From the NCBI GenBank assembly GCA_002479255.1, contig DLMJ01000006.1, positions 1 to 64,000 of the forward strand: a stretch of DNA of 64,000 bases, written 5' to 3'. The notes beneath the pieces were generated by a model. That model was not told the DNA's origin. It worked only from the letters and a program-made list of their open reading frames with translations, and searched no databases. This stretch comes from Candidatus Binatus soli. GTDB taxonomy: Bacteria > Desulfobacterota > Binatia > Binatales > Binataceae. Within the stretch, counting starts at the first letter, position 1, and each line of letters begins with the position of its first letter. This document shows positions 16,921-24,098 of this stretch, in pieces. Position numbers and translations under genes: made by a program.

Positions 16921-19492
16921 AAGAATTGCGATTGCGGTTTTGCTGGTGTGGGCAGCGATGCTCTTGCCGGCTGCCGTCAACGCGGACGCGCCGGCCGCTC
17001 CCCAGCCCGCCCAGCCCGCCAGAGCGAAGAAGGGGTTTGCAGTTCCCGCCCCGGTCCGCGCCGAACATGGAGTAGAACCGATCAACGTGACCGGCCAGGA
17101 AACGATCTACGACTCCAAGACCGACATCTTCGTGGTAAAGGGCGACGCCGTCATGAGCCAGGGCGGCAGCGTGCTGAAGGCCGACGAGATCGACATAATG
17201 CGCCGTGAGCGTCAGGCCCGCGCGATCGGCCATGTCCATTTGATCGACCCGGAAATCGAAATGTGGGCGACCGACGGGACGATCGACATTGCCAATGAGA
17301 CGATGGTGCTTAACAACGCCAAGGTGTTGGCGAAAAAAGATATTTACCATCTTGAAGGCAAGCAGATCGTAAAGCTCGAGGGGCAGAGCTACGAGGTGAA
17401 GGATGGATTCTTTACGACCTGCGGATGCGAGAAGGGCACGCCCGACTGGTCGATAAGCGCGGATCAGATGGTAGTGAACATGGGACACACCGGCATCGCC
17501 AAGAACGCCACCTTCGACGTGGCCGGCTACCCGATATTGAAGACGCCGTACTTTATCTTTCCGGCCGATAGTTCGCGGCACAGCGGCCTTCTGATGGGGC
17601 GAGAGGGTAAGTCGGGACTGCGCGGATTTCAGTGGCTTCAGCCGTATTATATCGCGATTAGTAAAAGTTCCGACGCGACGGTGGCGCTCGACCTCGAGAC
17701 CTCGCAGCGAATCGGCGGCCTGGCCGAGTATCGGTTGGTTAATGGGAAGGACGATTATTTCTGGGTGGACGGCGCGTTCTACAACGAGTCGCTCCGGTCG
17801 GATGCGAATCGTGCGGGCGACATCGACGACGCTCAGATCGCCGATCCGCATATCCCACTGGACCGCTACGGGATTATCGGGATGACGCGGGAGCATCTCA
17901 CAGACGATCTGATGGCATACGGCAACACAATTTCCGTCAGCGACAGCCTGTACCTGCGAGAGATGGATGTGTGGACGTTGTCGCACGGCTTTGGCAAAGA
18001 CTTCAGCACGATGCGAAATGCGCCGTCGGATTTCGGGTTGCTCGATCAATTCGAAGACGGGTACGCGCGGCTGGGAGGGAGCTGGAATCAGGATCTGATT
18101 CAGCCGCAACAATTCGCGTTGCAGCGGCTGCCCGATCTGACGGTGAGCGGGCGCCAGGAACTATTCAGCAACCTTATGTTCTCGGATTACGATGCGGAGG
18201 CGGTCAACTTCTACCGGGACCAAGGGATCGATGGGCTGCGCCTGGACGCCAATCCTCGCGTTACGCTGCCGTGGCGATGGGGCGACTACGTCTATGGTTA
18301 CGGGGAAGTGGGTTCCCAAGCCGCGTTCTATGACACCGCCGGAAACAACATGCAGATCATTCCAGTGGGAACCGCACCCAAGTATCCCCATCCCACTTGC
18401 GCTAACGGTGGCGGTGTTGAGCTGATTTTTAATAATTGTGTTGCGCTGAGCCCTTTCAGCGCCGCAGGAACAAGCGCGCGAATCGTCCCATATGCAACAG
18501 CCGGAATCTCGACGGTCCTTGATCGCGTTTACGACTTCGAATGGAGGTCGGTCGAGAAGCTCAAAAATACGATCGAACCGTTTGCCAACTATTACTATGT
18601 GCCGAACATCTACCAGGGCAATATGCCCTTGTTCGATTCGTTCGATCGTCTGAACTCGCGCAGCCTCTTCAGTTATGGGGTCACCACGCGCCTGTTCGCC
18701 AAGGCCAGGGGAGTGCTTCCGGAGGAGACGACAACCGACGCGACTCCGACCGAGGAATTATCCGATGCCGATTCGGCCGCTGGGCCGCTGCGCGAAGAAC
18801 CCATCGGCCCGGATTCGTTGGTGCCGCACGCCGGAAATATCGTCCGAGACGGCGAGCATTCCTCGCAGATTGGCTCGTTGACGATACAGCAGGCTTACGA
18901 CATTGGGCACCAAGTGGCCGATGGGTCGGGCATGTCGGACGTCGAGGCGCTGCTGCACATCTACGCGAGCCAGGTTGCAACGTTCAGTTCGCAGGTCGAC
19001 TACAGTCCGCGAGCCCATTCCGGGGTCACGCTTGCCGATGCGGCGGTGACTTATCAGCCGCCGTGGTCGACCGCCGGGTCGAAAATCTATATGGGCAAGG
19101 CGCTGCAAGGCTCGTTCCTCGAGTTGGGATACAACTACGCCAATCGGCGCGACACGGTCATCCCCGGGACGAACAAGAACGCCGCGGAGTTCATATCGGG
19201 CGCCGCGTACACAGAGTTATTCGATTTCATGGGCGTTTACTTTGCGCCCAACTACGATATCGCGTCGAATCAAATGCTGTATACCGAATATGGCGTGCGG
19301 CTGAAATCGCCGTGCGATTGCTGGGCGGTGGACCTCGGAATCACCAATTCGTACAATCCCAATGAGCTACAGTTCCAGTTCCAGTTGACGCTTGGCGGTT
19401 TGGGCTCGTATGGGCAAAAGCCATTTGGAACCAATCCGTTTCAGCAGCTGGGCCTGGTTGGCTCGCCGACCGGAGTTCTGCCAAATTATTGA
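16892..19492 (+). CDS. lptD: LPS-assembly outer-membrane protein LptD
   Basis: An 866-residue protein, LptD/OstA family, which inserts LPS into the outer leaflet. It starts at TTG 16892, inside folC, and has a signal peptide (about residues 8-31, ending NADA). An OstA/LptA-like beta-jellyroll follows (KGDAVMSQGGSVLKADEI), then the barrel domain containing GYPILKTPYFIFPAD and SGLLMGREGKSGLRGFQW. Cys pairs occur as CGC at 177-179 and CDC at 808-810, which could play the part of the disulfides needed for LptD maturation. The C-terminus ends in a Tyr (PNY). Confidence 0.88.
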   Translation: MGCSLKPALKRIAIAVLLVWAAMLLPAAVNADAPAAPQPAQPARAKKGFAVPAPVRAEHGVEPINVTGQETIYDSKTDIFVVKGDAVMSQGGSVLKADEIDIMRRERQARAIGHVHLIDPEIEMWATDGTIDIANETMVLNNAKVLAKKDIYHLEGKQIVKLEGQSYEVKDGFFTTCGCEKGTPDWSISADQMVVNMGHTGIAKNATFDVAGYPILKTPYFIFPADSSRHSGLLMGREGKSGLRGFQWLQPYYIAISKSSDATVALDLETSQRIGGLAEYRLVNGKDDYFWVDGAFYNESLRSDANRAGDIDDAQIADPHIPLDRYGIIGMTREHLTDDLMAYGNTISVSDSLYLREMDVWTLSHGFGKDFSTMRNAPSDFGLLDQFEDGYARLGGSWNQDLIQPQQFALQRLPDLTVSGRQELFSNLMFSDYDAEAVNFYRDQGIDGLRLDANPRVTLPWRWGDYVYGYGEVGSQAAFYDTAGNNMQIIPVGTAPKYPHPTCANGGGVELIFNNCVALSPFSAAGTSARIVPYATAGISTVLDRVYDFEWRSVEKLKNTIEPFANYYYVPNIYQGNMPLFDSFDRLNSRSLFSYGVTTRLFAKARGVLPEETTTDATPTEELSDADSAAGPLREEPIGPDSLVPHAGNIVRDGEHSSQIGSLTIQQAYDIGHQVADGSGMSDVEALLHIYASQVATFSSQVDYSPRAHSGVTLADAAVTYQPPWSTAGSKIYMGKALQGSFLELGYNYANRRDTVIPGTNKNAAEFISGAAYTELFDFMGVYFAPNYDIASNQMLYTEYGVRLKSPCDCWAVDLGITNSYNPNELQFQFQLTLGGLGSYGQKPFGTNPFQQLGLVGSPTGVLPNY

Positions 19493-19513
19493 GACCGCGC
19501 GCGCCCGGCAGTC

Positions 19514-20425
19514 CTAGAAGTACAACAACGCGACATCGGTGAGGATCCACAGCGCGACCGCGAGCATAAGCGGCCGATCGCTGAGCAGCGCGATGGCGGG
19601 GTCGCCGCCTTCGTTGCGCTCATCGATCAGGTACAGATAGCGCAGGATTCCGAATGCGACGAATGGCACCGTCAGATAGAGATGCCGGGTTCCGAGCCTC
19701 GCTTCGACCTCGGCAGACGCGGTGTAAATCATGTAGCTGACGAGAGCCGCGCCGGCGACGATTGAGATCATCTGATCGACCAGCCGGACGCTGTATTGCG
19801 AGAGCGCGCTGCGATGCGCGACGGCGTCGTCGCCCAGCGCAATCAGTTCGTGGCGTCTGCGCGCCAGCACCAGGAACAGCGCCAACACGAACGTGATGAA
19901 GACCAGCCACGGCGATACCTCGACGTGGATTGCGACGCCGCCGGCGAATGCGCGCAGCACGAAACCCGCCGCGACCGCGAGCACGTCGACGATCACCTGA
20001 TGCTTGGCCCACAGCGAATAGCCAAGCTGAAGCGCGACGTACAGCACGGCGATCCCCACGAACGCCGGGCCCAATACGATGCTCAACACCGCCGCAATCG
20101 CTGCCAGCGACAGCGCCACCCTGCTTGCTGCGGCAACCGTGATATCGCCGTGCGCCAGCGGGCGGTCGCATTTTTCGGGATTCAGTCGATCCGCGTCGCG
20201 GTCGGTGATGTCATTGAGAACGTAACCAGCGCTCGAAAGCGCGCAGAACGCGACGAATGCGATCAGCGCAAGCACGACATCGTGGAAAACGAACAGACGC
20301 TGGCCGAATACCAACGCCGCCAATACCAGCGCGTTCTTGAGCCATTGATGGGGCCGCGCCAGGCGGATCATCGCGGCCAACTGGCCGGTGCTCTGGCTGT
20401 CGTTCAACTTTGGCGCCGCGTTCAT
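19514..20425 (-). CDS. UbiA-family prenyltransferase, probable decaprenyl-phosphate phosphoribosyltransferase
   Basis: A 303-residue polytopic membrane protein with about eight to nine helices. LARPHQWLKNALV and the Asp-rich NDITDRDADRLNPEKCDRPLA are closest, in my reading, to the Rv3806c/DPPR synthase branch, which makes decaprenylphosphoryl-5-phosphoribose from PRPP. The second polar loop carries RRRHELIALGDDA. The open frame reaches 20518, but ATG 20425 (MNAAPKL) is the better start because upstream residues are Arg-rich and would overlap the divergent neighbour's leader. It is convergent with lptD. A menaquinone or heme O prenyltransferase is the alternative. Confidence 0.75.
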   Translation of the reverse strand: MNAAPKLNDSQSTGQLAAMIRLARPHQWLKNALVLAALVFGQRLFVFHDVVLALIAFVAFCALSSAGYVLNDITDRDADRLNPEKCDRPLAHGDITVAAASRVALSLAAIAAVLSIVLGPAFVGIAVLYVALQLGYSLWAKHQVIVDVLAVAAGFVLRAFAGGVAIHVEVSPWLVFITFVLALFLVLARRRHELIALGDDAVAHRSALSQYSVRLVDQMISIVAGAALVSYMIYTASAEVEARLGTRHLYLTVPFVAFGILRYLYLIDERNEGGDPAIALLSDRPLMLAVALWILTDVALLYF

Positions 20426-20556
20426 TGCATCTCTTTGTACAGGTCTGCGCTTTGCCGTCGCAAGCCGGCGGTCGCGGAGGGGGCGGCAGCCCACTCGGGA
20501 CAGCCACGTCAATTTCACTTGACCGCGAGCTGCGTTTGCGAAGACAGTACGGCTCG

Positions 20557-21618
20557 ATGAGCACTTCGACGCAGGAAAAAACCGGACCGTCGGCCACGGT
20601 GGATCTCGCCGGCTTGAAGCGGTTCCTCGACGAGCGCAAGCTCGGCGGCACCGGTGCGCTTCGGTCCGAAAATATCTCGTTCGGCCATTCCAACGAGGTT
20701 CACCTGATTCATTTCGATGGCCATTGCTGGGCGCTGCGCCGCCCGCCGCGTGGACCGCTGCTCCCGACCGCGCACGACGTGATGCGCGAATATCGCGTGC
20801 TCAAGGCTCTCCAGGACACTCCGGTGCCGGTGCCGCGCGTATACGCTGCGTGCGACGATCCGTCATATATCGGCGCGCCGTTTTACCTGATGGAGTACGT
20901 GCGCGGCGAGGTAGTGCGAGCCGACAACCGGCATTTCGCGCAAACGCCCGAGCTTCGCCGCCGGGTCAGCGAGCAGATGGTGGATGTGCTCGTCGCACTG
21001 CAGGAAGTCGATTGGCGCGCGGTCGGTCTTGAGGGTTTCGGACGGCCTGACGGCTACCTCGAACGCCAACTCAAGCGATGGTCCGATCAGCTCGAACGCA
21101 CGATTCCGCACACCCGCCCGCTGCCCGTGATGGAAAACGTCAAGGATTGGCTGCGCGCGCGAATCCCCGAGTCGCCGGCGCCCACGATTGTCCATGGGGA
21201 TTACAAGCTCGACAACGTGATGTTCGACCCCGACAGCGCCCGCGCGATCGCCGTGCTCGATTGGGAGATGTCCACAATTGGCGATCCGCTGGCGGATTTC
21301 GGCTGGATGCTGACCTACTGGCCCGACCCAACCGACCGCGCATCGGGTGGCGTGATCGCCAGCATGGGCGCCGCCGAAGGATGGCTGACGCGGCGCGAGA
21401 TGATCGATCGATACGAACGCCGCACCGGGCGCGCGATGCGCGATTTTCCTTTCTATCAGGCGTTCGCGCTGTTCAAGCTTGCGATCATCATGGAGGGCAG
21501 CTACGCCCGATTGGTGCGCGGACAGGCCGACGATCCCCTGTTCGCCGGCATGAAGGAGCTGGTACCCGCGCTTGCCGACGCGGCCTGGTCGGTGTGCGGC
21601 TCCGCGCCGAGTCGCTAG
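20557..21618 (+). CDS. APH-like phosphotransferase family protein (acyl-CoA metabolism type)
   Basis: A 353-residue aminoglycoside-phosphotransferase-fold kinase. The N-lobe has SENISFGHSNEVHL and ALRRPPRGPLLPTAHDVMREY. The catalytic loop is VHGDYKLDNVMFD and the metal motif is LDWEMSTIGDPLADFGW. This pattern fits the phosphotransferase family usually found with acyl-CoA dehydrogenases (ACAD10-like), not true antibiotic kinases. The frame starts upstream at 20410, but ATG 20557 (MSTSTQEK) is more likely. The NUDIX gene starts 2 bases after its stop, so the two form a pair. Confidence 0.85.
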   Translation: MSTSTQEKTGPSATVDLAGLKRFLDERKLGGTGALRSENISFGHSNEVHLIHFDGHCWALRRPPRGPLLPTAHDVMREYRVLKALQDTPVPVPRVYAACDDPSYIGAPFYLMEYVRGEVVRADNRHFAQTPELRRRVSEQMVDVLVALQEVDWRAVGLEGFGRPDGYLERQLKRWSDQLERTIPHTRPLPVMENVKDWLRARIPESPAPTIVHGDYKLDNVMFDPDSARAIAVLDWEMSTIGDPLADFGWMLTYWPDPTDRASGGVIASMGAAEGWLTRREMIDRYERRTGRAMRDFPFYQAFALFKLAIIMEGSYARLVRGQADDPLFAGMKELVPALADAAWSVCGSAPSR

Positions 21619-21620
21619 CG

Positions 21621-22283
21621 ATGCCAACGCCCCATTCTGATCTGCTCGCCGAACTGGCGCGCTTCATAGAACGTATAACAGCGATCGCGCGAACCGGACT
21701 TGCCTTCAAGCCCGACGGCTTCGACTCCGAACGCTACGAGGAATTGCTCAAAGAGGCGGCCAGAATGCATGCGGTCCTTGCCGGCGCGAACGACGAAGAT
21801 GCCGAAGCGTTGCGCCGGCGATGGCGCGAGCAGGTGATCGCCGGCTACGAAGGATATGTCACGGCGGCGTCGGGATGCGGCGTGATCGCATTCAACGAGC
21901 GCGACGAAATTCTGTTGATTCAGCGGCCGACCGGCAAATGGTGGTATCCCACCGGGTTCTGCGATGTCGGCGTATCGCCCGCCGAGAACGCGGCGAAAGA
22001 AGCACGCGAGGAAACCGGGCTTATCGTCGAGCCCGAGCGCTTGATCGCAGTAATCGACAGCAAGAAGTACGGCTCACCCGCCCGGCATATCTACTCGATG
22101 CTTTTCTATTGTCGAATCGTCGGTGGTGAGCTCAAGCCAAATCCGCTCGAGGCGGTTGCCGCCGGTTTCTTCCCGCTCGACCGTCTGCCGGAGCCGATGC
22201 ACGGGATCGATCGCAAGTGGATTGGGCTGGCGCGCGAGTTCCACTTCGACGGCCGCGTCGCGGCGTATTTCGATCCGCTGTGA
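21621..22283 (+). CDS. NUDIX hydrolase with N-terminal helical domain
   Basis: A 220-residue protein. The N-terminal helical part (LAELARFIERITAIARTGLAF...ERYEELLKEA) matches the Nudix_N-type domain. The NUDIX box follows as GFCDVGVSPAENAAKEAREETGL, in which the first box Glu is Val and the first Arg of the REUxEE core is Lys; the REE catalytic pair is kept. The substrate is unknown; relatives include ADP-ribose and nucleoside-diphosphate-sugar hydrolases. It is coupled to the phosphotransferase gene, 2 bases apart. Confidence 0.8.
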   Translation: MPTPHSDLLAELARFIERITAIARTGLAFKPDGFDSERYEELLKEAARMHAVLAGANDEDAEALRRRWREQVIAGYEGYVTAASGCGVIAFNERDEILLIQRPTGKWWYPTGFCDVGVSPAENAAKEAREETGLIVEPERLIAVIDSKKYGSPARHIYSMLFYCRIVGGELKPNPLEAVAAGFFPLDRLPEPMHGIDRKWIGLAREFHFDGRVAAYFDPL

Positions 22284-22365
22284 TCGCGCGCCCGCGGTAG
22301 TGGCCGCGCCTGCCAACGGCTTAATACTGCGCCGCCGTCGCCACGGCCAGGGGTCACCCCTGCTG

Positions 22366-22884
22366 CTAGCGGGTATTTGCCTGGGCCGGGGCGCCCACCT
22401 GAGCCCGCATCGGATGCGATCCGCCGGTGCTCGCGCCAATCGAGATGATCATCATCCCCTGCTCGTAGCGCGGGCCGCCGACGATCAACGTCCCATTGTT
22501 CTTGAGCTTGAGGTCGGTGGTCATCATCGGGCGCGTTCCGTCGAACAGCACGATCTCCATCGCGATCATATCGCCGTCGATGGCGCGCGGCTGCACGTGG
22601 AGAATTTTGCCGCCCGGCAACGTGAACGCGATCATCTTGCCGCAATCGGTCTGCCCCTCGTTGTGACCGATCAGGCTGTAAGTCGAAAAGCCGAACAAAC
22701 CCTGCAGCTTCTTGCCCATCGGCGCCAGCCGCGGATCGGTTCCCTCGTTGGTATCTGCGGCCATAACCGAGTCGATATAAACGGTCACCCGCTTCGGTCC
22801 CGCCTGAGCGTGCGCGAGACCCGGCGTACCGAAGGCCGCGATCGCGATGATGAGGAAGGTGAGGCTACCTGGGCGCAGCGTCAT
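22366..22884 (-). CDS. secreted protein of unknown function downstream of anti-sigma gene
   Basis: A 172-residue protein with an evident signal peptide (MTLRPGSLTFLIIAIAAFGTPGLAHA). The mature part is beta-rich and contains two runs of interest: TLPGGKILHVQPRAIDGDMIAMEIVLF and LKNNGTLIVGGPRYEQG. No family is recognised. It lies 6 bases downstream of a ZAS-type anti-sigma gene, and the three genes form one minus-strand operon, so it may be a member or sensor of the ECF sigma response. Confidence 0.6.
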   Translation of the reverse strand: MTLRPGSLTFLIIAIAAFGTPGLAHAQAGPKRVTVYIDSVMAADTNEGTDPRLAPMGKKLQGLFGFSTYSLIGHNEGQTDCGKMIAFTLPGGKILHVQPRAIDGDMIAMEIVLFDGTRPMMTTDLKLKNNGTLIVGGPRYEQGMMIISIGASTGGSHPMRAQVGAPAQANTR

Positions 22885-22890
22885 GGCGAC

Positions 22891-23469
22891 CTAAGGCTGA
22901 TCCGGCAACCAAATGACTGTCGTGTCCCTGCGAGGCTCGCTCCAGACTGCAACCGAATGGTTTTCCGACTCGAGCCGCGAGATGTCGGCATGAGAATCAT
23001 TATCCGCCATTGTAGGCTCGCTGGCCGTCGCTTCCGCCACTTGATTTACGGCCGTGGCGGCTTCGTGCCCGGCGATCGAGGTGGTCGAGTGCGGCCCTCG
23101 ATTGGCGAACTGCTCGGCATATGGCGTCATCAGAATTATCGTCAGGACGGCGATCGCCGCTGCCGCGCCGCCCCACGCGAAGCCGGAACCGACAGAATCC
23201 GCCTGGCGCCTCAAGTAGCGCGCGATTCTCGTCAGCACCGGCTGTGGCAGGCGATCGACGCGAGCGATTACCGCGCTCGAAAATCCAGCCAGCGACGGCT
23301 CTGCCGTAATCGATCTGAGGTCTCGTCCGAGGGTCGAGTAATCGGCGAGGATGCCGGTGCAGGATTCGCATCGCGCCAGATGAAACGCAACCTCCTGCAT
23401 CTCGTTGGGCTCGAGTTCGGAGTCCTCGAACGCGCCGAGCATCATGCCTATTTCACCGCATTCAGCCAT
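22891..23469 (-). CDS. anti-sigma factor with zinc-finger (ZAS) domain
   Basis: A 192-residue membrane protein. The N-terminus holds the zinc-finger anti-sigma signature H30-x3-C34-x2-C37 in FHLARCESC. A single transmembrane segment is at about residues 95-115 (GGAAAAIAVLTIILM), and the C-terminal part is periplasmic and Ser/Thr-rich. It would sequester the ECF sigma factor encoded 7 bases upstream until an envelope signal releases it. The site and nature of the signal are unknown. Confidence 0.85.
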   Translation of the reverse strand: MAECGEIGMMLGAFEDSELEPNEMQEVAFHLARCESCTGILADYSTLGRDLRSITAEPSLAGFSSAVIARVDRLPQPVLTRIARYLRRQADSVGSGFAWGGAAAAIAVLTIILMTPYAEQFANRGPHSTTSIAGHEAATAVNQVAEATASEPTMADNDSHADISRLESENHSVAVWSEPRRDTTVIWLPDQP

Positions 23470-23476
23470 ATGCCGC

Positions 23477-24055
23477 TCAGCTCCCGGCCACGTCCTTCAA
23501 GATGTTGCGCAGATGGGTTCGAGCATAGTGCAACCTGCTCATGACCGTTCCTCTTGGACACTGCAAAACGTCGCTGATTTCGTCGTACGACATTCCCTCG
23601 ACTTCGCGTAAAAGTATCACTGCACGATGTTCCGGCGTCAACTCCTCCAGCGCTTGCTTTAGGCGCGCCGAGAGTTCACTACGGCTGACTTCCTTGAATG
23701 AGTCTCCCTGGCTGGTCGGCAACCGGCTGATTTCGTTATCGGCGTCTTCTCCATGAAGGACCACGTGGCGCCCCTCGCGGCGCCAGAAATCGATTGCGAG
23801 GTTGGCGGCGATTCGATAGAGCCAGGTTGAAAAGCTCGATCGCGATTCGAATTTGGAAAGGTTTTCATAGGCGCGAATAAATGTCTCTTGCGCCAGTTCA
23901 ATCGCGTCATCCTGATTGTGCACTACTGCCAGCGCGACTCCGACCACGCGGCGCTGATAACGTTCCACCAAAACGCCAAACGCCTCGGAATCGCCCTTGC
24001 GGGAGCGATCGATTAGCTCGGCTTCATCACCGTCCTGGCGACCTGGTGTTCTCAA
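23477..24055 (-). CDS. ECF RNA polymerase sigma factor (RpoE-like)
   Basis: A 192-residue ECF sigma factor. Region 2 is EAFGVLVERYQRRVVGVALAVV with AIELAQETFIRAYENLSKFE and SSFSTWLYRIAANLAIDFWRR. Region 4 is LEELTPEHRAVILLREVEGMSYDEISDVL and GTVMSRLHYARTHLRN. It precedes the anti-sigma gene by 7 bases, a standard sigma/anti-sigma pair. polA, 43 bases upstream on the same strand, may be part of the same transcript. Confidence 0.92.
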   Translation of the reverse strand: MRTPGRQDGDEAELIDRSRKGDSEAFGVLVERYQRRVVGVALAVVHNQDDAIELAQETFIRAYENLSKFESRSSFSTWLYRIAANLAIDFWRREGRHVVLHGEDADNEISRLPTSQGDSFKEVSRSELSARLKQALEELTPEHRAVILLREVEGMSYDEISDVLQCPRGTVMSRLHYARTHLRNILKDVAGS

Positions 24056-24098
24056 CTTGAGTAGACGCAGGTGCGGGCGACTAAATTCAGCGGATTTT

